From Niveomyces insectorum RCEF 264 (Eukaryota > Ascomycota > Sordariomycetes > Hypocreales > Cordycipitaceae): a stretch of DNA of 64,000 bases. Location of the stretch: contig AZHD01000017.1 of assembly GCA_001636815.1 (NCBI GenBank), forward strand, positions 527,944 to 591,943, given 5' to 3'. The first letter of the stretch is position 1, and each line of letters starts with the position of its first letter. Below, in pieces: positions 1 through 11,215 of this stretch. The notes below the pieces were generated by a model that was not told where the DNA came from, ran no database searches, and was given only the letters and a program-made list of their open reading frames with translations. The position numbers and the translations under genes were made by a program.

Positions 1-2
1 TT

Positions 3-635
3 GCTGACTGCGCCTTGCCGTATTCAGGGTCGGCGACGTCTGCGAACCTGACAATACAACTGGCCCGACTGGCGGGTCTCAAGGTGGCCGCCGTGGTCGA
101 TCACGCGAAACACGGACTCCGGTTATCGAACCACGAGGTCATTCGGCCAGATCTGCTTGTTGACAGCCACGACCCACAACGCGCCGTCGATGTCTTGCTG
201 GGCAACTTGGGTCGTTCGGGGAAACTTCGCTTTGGCTTTGATACCCGTGGTGGAGAGTCCGCAGCGTGGCTCCTTAAAGCCCTGTCACCGGCCGTCACAC
301 AAATACCGAACCCATCCCTCGCGCCCCCGTCGCCGCCATCTACGCCACCGGTTCGCGTGTCGTTACCCTCACATTTGGTCGGCCTGACTGGGCTGCCGAA
401 GCAAACACCACCGGATGGATCTGTATTCCACACGGTTCCCATCAAGTTGTTCCATGAGATACCGACCATTGGCGAATCGCTTTCCAGTTGGCTGGAGCGG
501 CTCTTGGAGAAAAAACTTCTCGTCCCCCCTGAGATTATTGGCATAGAATCCGGACTCGAAAGCGTTAACGGTGCGTTAAACAGGATGAGAAAAGGGGAAA
601 TCAGCGGTGGGAAGCTCCTCGTCAGGTTGGAGTAA
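3..635 (+). CDS. 3' part of a zinc-type alcohol dehydrogenase / trans-enoyl reductase (MDR family)
   Basis: The gene is cut by the left window edge; only its C-terminal ~210 codons are present, ending at the stop 633-635. The visible protein starts inside the Rossmann nucleotide-binding half (SGSATSANLTIQLARLAGLK resembles the GxxxxxG helix of medium-chain reductases). It continues with a segment typical of fungal ToxD/LovC-like reductases (VVDHAKHGLRLSN, then FGFDTRGGESAAWLL) and ends in the C-terminal catalytic-fold segment. Members reduce a ketone or an enoyl double bond with NAD(P)H, either in primary metabolism or beside a polyketide synthase. The sequence before base 28 may be intron: GCTGAC at 3-8 could be a branch site and TATTCAG at 21-27 an acceptor. 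Family assignment is firm, substrate unknown. No neighbour inside the window indicates a polyketide cluster. Confidence 0.75.
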   Translation, partial: ADCALPYSGSATSANLTIQLARLAGLKVAAVVDHAKHGLRLSNHEVIRPDLLVDSHDPQRAVDVLLGNLGRSGKLRFGFDTRGGESAAWLLKALSPAVTQIPNPSLAPPSPPSTPPVRVSLPSHLVGLTGLPKQTPPDGSVFHTVPIKLFHEIPTIGESLSSWLERLLEKKLLVPPEIIGIESGLESVNGALNRMRKGEISGGKLLVRLE

Positions 636-844
636 AAAGTTACATACGTGTATCCGGGAAGATATCTTGCGCATCGGTTCGATCGGTTGTATAGTTTTCG
701 AGCATTAAGGCGGTTGGCTTGCTGTTGAAGAGTCATCATTGTTTCTGTTTTATTGGGAAACCTTTTTCTGCTTGTTGACTTCTAATCGGGTTGTGTCCCT
801 TGAAGCATGTATCACCCACTTTGACAAGCAGCATACTACATTGA

Positions 845-1333
845 TCATTCGCGTTGAGGAAGAGAAACAAAGGCAGTACGGAACGTGGCATTGTACAATA
901 GGGTAGTAAATCGAGGCCAGTCCCACCAGGACTCGTGCAACGCCTTCAGATCAGCCCCAGGCAGCTTTAGGTACGACGTTAGGTCCGAATCTGAATTAGA
1001 TTCCCTTTTTGTCCAACCGTTTCCAAAATACCAAGCGAACCGGTTGTCGGCACCGCCGAGGTGTTCGTACTCCCAGTCGTCCCACCGGGGTTCCCGCCGT
1101 ACTACGGACAAGTGGCCCCCCGCACTACCGGGCCAGATGCCGTGAATGAACCCACCCGGCCGGCCGCCGTTGTACCACGAACCACTGCGAATACAGGATA
1201 TATGCCCAGAGCTTTGGAGCCGATTCCCTTGAGGCTTACGGACGATATTGTGAGGATAAACACTAGAAACACAGCTTTCGATCCCAGCAAACTTTATTAT
1301 CCCGGCGGCTCCCCTGACCCCTCGAGATAGAAA
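845..1333 (-). other. Open reading frame of 163 codons, possible exon or relic, unassigned
   Basis: The minus strand is open from the stop at 1334-1336 to the stop at 845-847 without interruption. This part of the window is still GC-balanced. The downstream half reads like real protein: charged and aromatic residues are mixed (WDDWEYEHLGG, FAWYFGNGW, DLTSYLKLPGADL, ESWWDWPRF). There is no convincing ATG at the upstream end, so it would have to be a terminal exon or a decayed copy. I do not recognise a family. A + strand frame at 1061-1330 ending FDPSKLYYPGG overlaps it and also looks protein-like, so the coding strand is not settled. It sits immediately before the AT-rich block, where genes tend to be degraded. 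Confidence 0.25.
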
Positions 1334-1690
1334 CTATTTGCGGACGCATTTTCTCACTTGGATATTTTGGATAGTTACGTTGAAACGTACGGTACGATGA
1401 CCGGAGAGCTCCTTGTTCTTTAAGACGGTTATATTATCGGTGTGCCAAGAAAATTACTATGTGATGATTTTGTGGTTCTCTTTGCGTTTAGATTACCCCT
1501 TATCGACTTTTATTATTTTCTTAGTAATCTGTATTCCGACACCGTTATAACTTTTTTAGTTGCTATATATTAAGGCTATATTTAGTTGATTATTTCTTAT
1601 ACACTAAGATAAAACCTTATTTTCTTTATTTACTTTTAAATTTTACCGAACTAGCTAAAGGAATATTAACTACTTTACTAGCTTTTAACT

Positions 1691-2194
1691 TTACGGTCCC
1701 CTTCTTATCTTTAGAACCGTAGATTCTTTAACTATAGAAGCTGTTCGTTTTACTTTAATTTTAATTAGTAAATAAAGTAAGTAATAAAGCATTCTCCCTA
1801 TCAACTCACCGGTAAGACGGTTTTTTAAAAACCTACAGCTTAATTTACGAAAGTTCACGGCAACTATTCGGCTTAGAAGCTCCCTATATAAGGCATCGGA
1901 CGTCCTAACGCGGTGACATCGCTCGAAGTGCTTGTCCACCGTCAACGCTTACACTGGTTTACCGCAGTCGGTGCAGCCGAGGCATTGATAATCTTTACTA
2001 AATACAAGATGGAATCTGGCTAGATATTCTTCAGATAACTGAAATGTCTCACCAAGGATTTCGGCTGTTAGCTTCTCTGTCAACATTGGTGCCGACCTTA
2101 GTTCGATCTCAGCCGACGTTATGTAGACCGTCATACCCTGGCTAAGCGAAATATGGCTTATCGGACAAGACGATACGCGTGAACAACTTACCAT
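1691..2194 (-). pseudogene. Zinc-finger protein fragment interrupted by one nonsense codon
   Basis: Two minus-strand frames, 1949-2194 and 1691-1945, are in the same phase and separated only by the stop TAA at 1949-1951. Read across it, CLGCTDCGKPV supplies a C-x2-C pair. VDKHFERCHRV, a few residues after the stop, supplies a spaced histidine pair. The arrangement resembles the C2H2-type finger of the DUF3505/OrsD-like domain often attached to fungal telomeric or mobile helicases; that link is inference. CAA-to-TAA is the expected RIP change. Downstream the frame becomes lysine- and leucine-rich and AT-rich. No intact start or catalytic domain is visible, so I treat it as a relic. Confidence 0.4.
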
Positions 2195-5100
2195 TTCGTT
2201 CTAGTTGCTGTTGTTGTAAATGTACTTTTGTGAGGACCGAACTAGGGTGTGTATATATTAGACAAAATTTTCAACAGTCGACTTACGACGAGTACGTGGA
2301 AAATCCAGCTTGTATTGTGATAACTGTAGCAATCTATTAAGAGTAAACGAGCCGATTGATCTGATTTGAGGGACGCTTGCTAACTTTCTTCGTCGTATTG
2401 GTTGGTGTATAACCTGTCCATCACGGTCATCTCTATGTTAGTTCTAAATGAGTGGGTTCCTTAGTGCTTTCTTTAATTTTACAACACAAATCACGACGGA
2501 AGAATGAGCCAAAGAAATCCCGTTGGTCATCAAAGTAGATCTTAGCAACTCCTAGGCTAGCATGTACATCCTCTCAGTTGCGTGTTTGCAAGGTTGACCT
2601 GTACGCCAGCAATATAACCACGAACCAACCGCCGCGACATGCAGTTGACTGAGGTCACCGAGTCTGTGTGACGGCGCCTTCTCTAGGCACGCTCGCAAAA
2701 TACATACACTGACGATACGGTGCTTATAAGGCAGCCTCCTAAACTAGTGTACAAGAATAACCACGTGAACGCAAGCAGCTTGGACCTGTGCCTTCGTGGG
2801 GGCACTCTCAGCGAATTTCAAGGTCTGGTGAATGTGTACAAACAGATTGTTGTCCTTTAAACTCGTTTGGGTAGGAAGTATATTTTTGCACGGACTTTCG
2901 TGTACAGAAAGTTCCTCTTCACCCTCGCATTTAGGTATTAGTCACATCTCGCTTGCCTTTGAGACATTAGTCACCCCTATCATGCTCTCCCATATTGTTT
3001 AGATATTAGTGAAGCCTACCATCGATGCCAGCTTTTCCGATTAAATCCCCGTACGGGTCCGTTATGTGGGACTTTCTAGCCACCCTTGAGGTTTCTGAAA
3101 CCGCTTTTGGGGCCGTCACCCAATTTTGTTCTCTTGGCGCGGTGATCACTCTTGGCTGCTTGTTGCGTCACTCCCCGTGTCGTCGGTGGTGACGTCTCAA
3201 CGTTTGCTCATTTTCTTATTTCTACTCCTATTATCTCTATATCTTGGTGGGAAAAATGACAAACATACGTCGTAGACGGAAGGAATCATTGGTCTCATAT
3301 TTTTCGTACTAGGGTAAAGTAAGGCAAGAATCGGGCCAAGTGTCTAGAATGTGGTACCTACCTCCACTTATATGTGCTCGTACACGACCGAGAAATTTTT
3401 AATCCTGTACTCGTCTACACGAAAGGGACGAGAATCAAAGTCATAGTCACATTGTAAAAGTAGGTCGGCCAAAAGTGGGCCATCGGGAGATGGTTCAGCC
3501 CAGTGCATTTACGAGGTCCACACGATAGACAACTTTGCCTCTTCAGATCCACGTCGAAGCAGCCAACCAACTGCGGTACGCAGCATTAGCCGCCTGGCGG
3601 GCCCATCCCAGGGACTACTCCACCCACCAAGAAAACCGCATCCACATGACGGCTGGTTCTCCATCGCGGAGGGAAAATTAAATGGGCCAACACAGGGCAC
3701 ATGCAGCGAGGCTATTTTTTTTGTGTTAACAGGATTACTATTGGCTAAAGGGAGAGGGTCGTTGAAGCCTGCTGTGTTATCACGTTGCTGGACAGAGTGG
3801 TTAAGAAGAGGCGATGGATTTAGGTTTGTTGAGTTGGGCGTGCTTACTGGCCGTACCTAAGGATTTGGCTAAACTGCCTTGTTGCGGATTCGGCGTGGAC
3901 GTGTGTGACTAGTGTTCAATTCCTACTCGGTTTCACTGATCGATGCTCGCTCTTTTATACTTCTGATATTCAAAAATTTGGTCCGTAAGAATAGGCTCGT
4001 ATACGAATGAAGGGCACGGGCTATGTCTTAAGCGTACAAATCTAGGAAACGTTTGATGTTGAAGAGTTTCTAAAATTAAGAAATGTAACGAAGTATATAT
4101 CCACTGAATGAGTAAAGTCTCTGAGAAAAACTATGATTCTAGGACAGGAAGAATCAACAAAATTGGGACCGCCGGCCAGCCTACAAAGTTCTAGGTATAA
4201 AAATATGACCTTAATTTAGATGACCGTAACTGCTTTAGAAGTTAATTAGAATTTTTGAGAATTCACTAGTAAAATCGTGTCTTCATACATTTACATATCA
4301 GATCTATATAATATATCCTCTTCGTTAAAAATAGGAAAAGTTTCAAGGGGGTGTGATTAAAGCGAAGGTCGGGATAGGTCTTCTCAACCGAAGTGGCGTC
4401 TAGATGTGTGCCGAAAAGTGGTTAATTCACCTTAGTGAAAGAGGCGCAGTCATACTTAAAGCCGTTCTCAGACGCTACGCTTTCAACTCCGTAATCATTC
4501 TTCTCCGAGTTATTATTTTCGTTCTCGGCTACCGCGAAAACTTAGACCGTTTCCGAAAATCGTATCTTTAGACCTGGTCGGTGAACTAGACTTATACCTC
4601 CCGCGCCTAAAGTTAGTGATACGGCTACCGTTAATAACGAAACCACCGTAATATTTAAGCTATTAAAAGCGTCGGAGACTGGTCCTAACGACTTAGCCAC
4701 CGTAGTATAACGACTATCGCTACTATAATAGCTCGTTATATAAACTTAAATTAAAATATTATAAATTAAAATAGTAATTAATAGCCGACCTAAATTCTGT
4801 TATATAGGCTAACACGTAAAGTATGTCACGTGCTAGCCCACACAGGGTATAGCCCACGCCCACAGAGGGCTCCAGTAAATCAGAATAGGAGAATACATAC
4901 ATTACCACTTATAACAGGTTATAAACCCTCTTCTTCCGCGTTTTTTAGCTAACAACCATCAAAAAAGAGATATAAAACGTTTTTTTCGCTTCTTTAGCCT
5001 TCGGGCTACCGTCTCCTTACTTTTATTTAAGATTTTTACCGTTTTTCGTCATTTTTTTAACGCGAAATGGTCTTTGTTTATCGTTAAATCTAAAAATCTA

Positions 5101-5480
5101 AAAAAACTTTAAAAGTATTACGAACTTCTAACGCCACGAGACCGCACTTCGTAGGCGTTTTTCATGACTAAAACATAGCCTCCAACGACTATACTATGAC
5201 GGGCGGCCTGGTCCTGTATCTATTAAAGCTTATACGTACGAATTACTAATTTTAGTTAAATAACCTCTATATTATCCTCGACGAGAAAGACTTAACGAAA
5301 TACGTCGACACCGACGTCCCTTGTCCTCCGGCCGTTGCCGGTGCCGACGGCTACGAAACTCCGGCTTTAACGGAAGCCTATAAGACTTAGCGATAGTAAA
5401 GCCGATTTATCGCGATAATAATCTATAACTTAGCAATAAAATTAAAGTCGTTTTACTTCCGTACGGTTATAAAGTTACCG
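2195..5480. other. AT-rich gene-free stretch at the left of the first RIP block
   Basis: No open frame longer than about 60 codons is credible here. The stretch is AT-rich and from about 4,740 onward increasingly made of TA, TTA and ACG steps typical of RIP. The minus strand between about 4,400 and 4,760 has fewer stops than expected and may be another decayed coding segment, but I could not match it to a family. The boundary with the Ty1/copia remnant is gradual, and I could not define a long terminal repeat. Confidence 0.5.
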
Positions 5481-7500
5481 AGTTAAACCCTTTTATATTA
5501 TTTAAGGCGATTAAGGTAGCCCTTAGTACCGTTAGCGTTATTTCTTTTAAGAACGTATTTACCGAGTTTTATATATTTTAACTAATATAATACGCCTCTT
5601 TTATTAACTACTTTATTAAATTTTACTCTTTAACTAATAAAATTAAGAGTACGGGTTACGACGTTTTAAGCTTTTTTAAATATACGTTTTTTCTTTACGA
5701 ATTTGAAGCGATTAACTTAGTTCTTATTCGGTAATTAGATCGCAAATTAAAATATAATAAAATTAATTTATCGAAGTTATTTAAAGAGCTTTTTAAACGC
5801 TTTATATAAAAGATAATAAACTGCACTTACACCTTTTTAAATAGTATAAGGGTTAGAAAAGCTCGAACGTATAAAGTAATAACCGTAGTAACACCGGTCT
5901 TATTAAAAAAACAAAAGTAACCGTAAGGTTAAGCCGCTTCGCGACCCAGCTAAATTAAAGTAATAATAATACTTCGAATAACGTTTTTTTAACTAACTAT
6001 TCTACTCTATATATATATAGATAAATACCCGACGAATTAAAAGTTTTATTTTAGCTATAAGCTATATTATAAAGGCGGCGAATCGACTTATTTTTAAAAA
6101 TATCTCTATCTTTAAAAATAGTAGTAGAAGCGTTAACGCGGTATATACGGTAGTTAAAATAATAACGATAAAGGCAACGGTTACTTAAATTAATAAATAG
6201 TTTTAATATAATAGCTTATTAATTTATAAGTCGGCCGGTTCGCTTCCGGTCTCTCGGATACGTCTTTTAGTCTAATTAACTCCGCTTAATATATTACGAA
6301 AGATTCGATAATATTAAACTCCGATACTTTTTATAATACGTTTAACGACCCGGCTTAATTTATAACTTTAAAAAAGCTAGCTAAACCTATCGTAACGAAC
6401 GCGGTTAACGATTTAAAAATCCGGCTCAAATACGTCGGCCGTATATAATTTATAGATTTTTTATTAACGGGTTAAATTAATATAATTAGCTTAACTACTG
6501 TATACTATTTAACCGACGCCTTTATTAATATAGTCTTTACGAGCTACCTTTGTACCCGTAACGTTTATATCAACTCTCTAACTAATAGGTTATTTTCGTA
6601 ATTAAAAAACGTTAAAATTGTTACGTTAAATTAATATTCGAATATTCTCTTTTTTAATTAACGTCAATTTTACCGTTATATATAAACGCTTACTATACGC
6701 CTTTTTCAACGTTGTTATTAAAGCTTATAAAAACGTTAACTTAACTATAACCGGTAAGATAAAGTACTATCCTACGTACTATATAGTAAAGTTAATTAAA
6801 ATAATTAACCGGGCGCCGGTAGCGGAAGTTACCGCGCCGAGTCAGCTTATCAGAGCCGACGTTATTATATATTAGCCGAAACATCTAAGCTTTCGTTACG
6901 TAGTCCACTTTATCGATTAATACTCGGAATACTATTAGGTTAAGTTTATAGTCTTTAAAGCCGACGTTTTTAGTATAATCTTAAAGTTTGTAGCTTATTT
7001 CGAACGGTAGTTTAGCCTTCGCGTATAATCTTTTAAACTAAATAGCGATAACGAATTCGATCTATTAACGGTACCGTTTAGCGCGAGCCGTCTCCGGGTT
7101 TAGATAAACTATAAAAGAGTTAATCTAGTTATTATAATACCGTATATATTTTATATAAATAGTCGCTCTAAGTGAGCCGGCCGTACAATTTATACTAAAG
7201 TCTATTTATCGCTTATTAAAGTTAACCTACTATTTATATTATAACCTTTTACCGTTAAAACGGTATATATAGTTACGAATATTTTATTAATAACGGTAAA
7301 TTTTAATAATTAATCGTTATATAAACGATTATTTCGTATTTTAAACTTATTGAAAGAAGCTATAAAGCTTTATATTAACTACTTTAAAGTATACGACTAT
7401 CTCGCGTACGTTTATATTAAATAAACGTACTATTAATAATTTGATAAATTCGGCCCCCGAGTATTATAACCTTCGGTACGTACGCTTATAGTCGACAGAA
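5480..7500 (+). mobile_element. RIP-degraded Ty1/copia retrotransposon (gag, protease region, integrase)
   Basis: Hand translation of the + strand gives a copia polyprotein riddled with stops. About 5,500-5,830 reads like gag (SLTNKIKSTGYDVLSFFKY). About 6,400-6,600 gives the segment after the protease (YYLTDAFINIVFTSYLCTRN, then VYINSLTNRLFS). This matches the copia pattern LxDVLYVPDAFTNLVSxxRL. About 6,880-7,480 is integrase core (VVHFID, KADVFSIILKFVAYFER, then AGRTIYTKV, then FKVYDYLAYVYIK), which aligns with the DYSR...F...ER, ERAG and GCxAYV landmarks of copia integrases. Many tryptophan and glutamine positions are stops and acidic positions read N, as RIP produces. I find no reverse transcriptase after 7,500, so the copy is also truncated or scrambled. 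It cannot encode an active element. Confidence 0.8.
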
Positions 7501-8009
7501 AGTCGACGGTAAGCCGTAAGCGTACCGTAAGCTTTATTTTACGTAACGGCCTATATAACGAGCGGCGTAACGGGTTAAGTAACGGAACGTACCCGAAGCC
7601 AGGGCTTAAAGCCCGTAACAAAGTAATACCGGGCTTAGTACACCGTATATAAAATATCCTTTATTTAGTTACTCCTTCTTTTCGTACGAATTAAGAAAAA
7701 AACAAAACTTAGTCTTATTATAAATATAAACCTACCTTCGCCCTTATATACGTACCATTAACGTAACGTATTCGCTACGCTATCGACTACCTACTCTACC
7801 AAACCTTATTATATAAATTTAATAAAGTTTTTTATTACGTTTATACGTATAAGTATTTATATATAAAGGGCTAAGTTCTTAATACGTACGTACGTATATT
7901 TATATACGTATTAGCGTATTCGTTACTTTAAATACGTATTATAAAGCATTATTCTTTTTTTATTTAAACTCTCGATCCCTCTCTTTTTTTATCTTTTTTT
8001 TATTTAAAA

Positions 8010-8029
8010 ATATATATATATATATATAT
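8010..8029. repeat. (TA)n microsatellite next to the assembly gap
   Basis: About nine consecutive TA units lie just before the run of Ns. Such low-complexity AT sequence in a RIP block probably explains why the assembly broke here. Confidence 0.9.
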
Positions 8030-8045
8030 TTATTATTACTATAAC

Positions 8046-8137
8046 NNNNNNNNNNNNNNNNNNNNNNNNNNNNNNNNNNNNNNNNNNNNNNNNNNNNNNN
8101 NNNNNNNNNNNNNNNNNNNNNNNNNNNNNNNNNNNNN
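8046..8137. other. Assembly gap (92 N)
   Basis: Unresolved bases lie within the AT-rich block. The true distance between the flanks is unknown, so the apparent lengths and boundaries of the left RIP block should not be trusted across this point. Confidence 0.99.
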
Positions 8138-8944
8138 TATTATTATTTTTATATATAAAATTAACTTTATATAATAATTTATATTTTTAAATATAACCTT
8201 CAAATATTATAAAAAAATAATTAAAAACTTACTTTATATATTTTATTTATAAATATTTTTCTTTATTAAAAGTACGCTTTTAAACCTTTAAACGATAAGG
8301 TTAACTAATAAACATCTTAAAACTTCTCATCTTAAGCCTACAAGTTAAAGTATTACACGAAATATCTAATTTCCCCTTTATTTATCTTTTTTCTTTTTCT
8401 AAAAAAAAATTGTTTTTTAATTCGATAGTTAAGGGAGATGAGAAGTGTATTTATATCTCGGTAGCCACTTTGATTTTAAATACGAATCCGACTAGGAGGT
8501 TTTTTTATAGGTAGCTGATATATAACGGTGGCACTTTATAACAAGGTACGAGACATAGCTCTTGTAAGTCTGCCAGGTACTACCCGGATTACCCCTTCCC
8601 GTAATAGTGTAAAATGATGTCAGGGAATCCATGAATCTTAATACACGGACGTGTTAAACGTGATGCTGGCCTTCTTCTTCTTCACTCTTCGAAATGCGAA
8701 GGGGTGTGGAGAGCGGCGGCGCCGTAAAGTACGAGAAGAGAGAACAGACGCAGGGAGTGGCTCCAGCCGGGAAAGACAGGCGAAAGAGTCGCAGTACCTT
8801 TCGGGTCTTTTCAACCTTGCTGTGTCCATACCCGCACAAATGGTTGATGGATGAGTACAGAACATGGCAAACAAAGCACGACTGTTTTATATTTAGTTTT
8901 CTAAAGATGACGTTTTTCCAAAGATGACGTTACATCCCTGTATA

Positions 8945-11215
8945 TTAATTCTCAACCAGTTCGTTCCCGGCCTCGTCTAGATCATCGATAATGGCATTGG
9001 CACCCCACCCCCTTTCACGGTCGCCAACGTTGATAAAGGGGTTGGCCACTGAGAACTCGTGTTTTGTCGCGTCGTAGACTAACCACTTCTCATACCTGGC
9101 CAACTTCCATGCCAGCCAGAGAATCCTTTCCCTCCGCAGCTCTGCCATGGGCTCGCTCTCCATAAACCGGTCATCGTCATCCATTATGTCTACAATGTCA
9201 AACCAGGCGTGAGGGAACATGTCCTCTGCCCAGGACAGACCGCGAAGAGCCCAGTCTTCTGGCAGCGGCTTGGACTTTCTACTTGGGGGTGGCGGAAACG
9301 CCAAGATAGAGGTCGCTACCCCAGTTTTATCTCTGTAACTGTCCTCAGACTGGGTCTTGGGTTCGTCTTTGGGACTGGAACTTCGTTCCTCCTTGACCAG
9401 CTGGGGAAATGTTTCTCGCTCGATATGCTCGTACGAGGAGCAACTTGCCATCATCAGGTTCAAGGCATTTGTCAGCCGCCTCCAGGGGAAGGCGTTTTCA
9501 AGGAAGGCTCTAGCGCCAGGCAACCTTGCCATCGACAGCATCCACACAAGCCGCACATGGATATATCCATTGCAGCTGGGTTTTCCATTCATGGAGAGAA
9601 CCACATTGTCAGTGTCGACCGTGAACTTTTGCGAACGTGCCAGAGCATCGTACCCAACAGGTGGCTGCTTGTCACTGGGAGCATCTGTGATTGCCCCGTC
9701 GATATCAGCATCGTTGGAGCTGCCCGGCTTTAAGTGCACATCGCCGCCTTCATTGTCGTCAATATTGCTGTCACAGTCGTCGCTGTCATTATCCCCAGTA
9801 TCTACAGCGCTGCCGCTCTTCTGCAGAAGCTTCAACAGGGCGTTGTGCTTGTCTCCGTACTGAAGCAGTGCGCAGCAGTTGACAACGGCTGTTTGAGCGC
9901 CGGTCTCTATCCAATTCTTTGCCATCCTGGTGATATGGCCGGGAAGAGCTTGCAGGTACTCGCTTGTCGCAGAATCGAGCCGGCCGAGACAAGGAGCCTT
10001 GGTGAAGAGGATGGCATGAGCCGTGGCAAAGTGGGTATCAATTGGCGGCACACCGCGCGTCGGGACACCATTCAGTATAGGGTCAAACAGGGTCAGGATG
10101 GACTCCCGTGTCGAGGCGAACGGGATGGGCACACAAAGGCTTTTGGCATAAAAATGCATTTGAGTAATGATATTGGGCCAGGCCAGGATGGCGAGGTGGT
10201 GGTATAGACGGCCGATTGTTGGTGCGCGATTAGAGGCGACGGTATACCAGCGGCGCGAGACGCCCTTCCAAGTATCCCGCACATGCTGATCGTCGTCCTC
10301 AATAGCGTAACGGTACCGACTCAGGTCGCCCAGGCATTCGGCCCAGGCATCCTCAAAGGCTGGCACCTGCTCGTACAGCATGGCCGTCATGGAGTAGGCA
10401 AGGTAGATAAACGCAGTCATATGCTCGCCTGATGCCGGGAGATGATGCCGTAGTAATTCGAGGAAGCGGTGGATGCCGTGGCGCCACATCCGAGTCGGCA
10501 TAGTGTATTTCTGGGCTAGGCGGCGCAGGCTAGGCGATGCGGAGGGGTGCTGGGACGTAATCATAAAGTCGTGGTGCTCGTGGAGCAGCGTGCGATGTAG
10601 GGCGACTAAAGCCTGCCACTGCTCGTCGTTAAGATTGTTGAAAGTGTTGCCGGACGCGCCCTGGGCATCGTCAATCTCGATGCATTTGCTCTCGACCATG
10701 ACGAGGCCGGTGTAGATGTTTTTTATTTCGTTCACTAGCTGCGTCATAGATACTGGCCGCGCCTCAAGCTGCGTCTCAATCCCTGGATACCGCGGAGGGG
10801 CAGCAAAAGCCGGCGGTGAGGGGTGGTCGTCGGGCACGCGGGTGGAGGGGGACTTTTGCCGCTTGTAGTCGGGCTGGGTCAGCCCGGAGGTGGAACCAGA
10901 TACCGCAGCAGCGTCATCGCGCGAGGCATCACGGTCAGCTGGTCTTTTATGTTGGCTGTAGAAGGAACTGCTAAAAATATTGTTAGTCTGGAGGGCACAA
11001 GGTGAACGAGGCGAGCGAGAAGGTCAAATATAGCCAAAAAGGCCTGGAAAACCCGAACAGCTTAAGTCGCACCTATTCCGCGGGCTGCTCTGCGGCCGGG
11101 GGGACGTATCGTCCGTCTTGGTCTCGATACCGCTTCCAGTTGGAGAACCAGGCTCCGCTTCAGTGTCCCCAGAGTCCAGCTTTGGCGATAGCGAGCGTGC
11201 GGGTTGGTCTGCCAT
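8945..11215 (-). CDS. Est1/SMG7-like DNA/RNA-binding domain protein
   Basis: Two exons, 11215-11073 and 10970-8945, encode about 722 residues. The 102-base intron has donor GTGCGA, branch CTAAC and acceptor TTTTTAG. It removes an in-frame TGA at 11024-11026 and closes the phase. The N-terminal ~110 residues are Ser/Pro-rich and disordered. Residues ~130-380 form the helical region typical of the Est1-type DNA/RNA-binding domain, with the signature LYHHLAILAWPN near residue 303 followed by FYAKSLCVPIPF and ESILTLFDPIL. An acidic Asp/Asn-rich linker follows, then a helical C-terminal part. Proteins with this domain act in telomerase recruitment (Est1) or nonsense-mediated decay (SMG5/6/7). Fungal genomes carry several diverged paralogues whose roles are mostly untested. 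No PIN nuclease motif is evident. It is the only intact gene between two RIP blocks. Confidence 0.8.

Larger units (their letters stand above)
7500..8940. other. AT-rich gene-free stretch around an assembly gap
   Basis: This stretch is very AT-rich and lacks credible reading frames. It includes poly-T runs, the TA microsatellite at 8010-8029 and the run of Ns. The short overlapping frames between 8,638 and 8,927 on both strands are simple-composition (FFFF, RRRR) and not supported. From about 8,650 the base composition returns to normal, which marks the edge of the next gene island; the interval 8,650-8,944 is the 3' flank of the Est1-like gene. Confidence 0.6.

Noticed and set aside
3905..3945. 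Possible tRNA B-box (GTGTTCAATTCC)
   Set aside because: No matching A-box or cloverleaf stems could be drawn upstream; no terminator T-run at the expected place.
8638..8927. Four overlapping frames near the right edge of the first RIP block
   Set aside because: Simple-sequence residues (FFF, RRRR), both strands equally open, no homology-like pattern.
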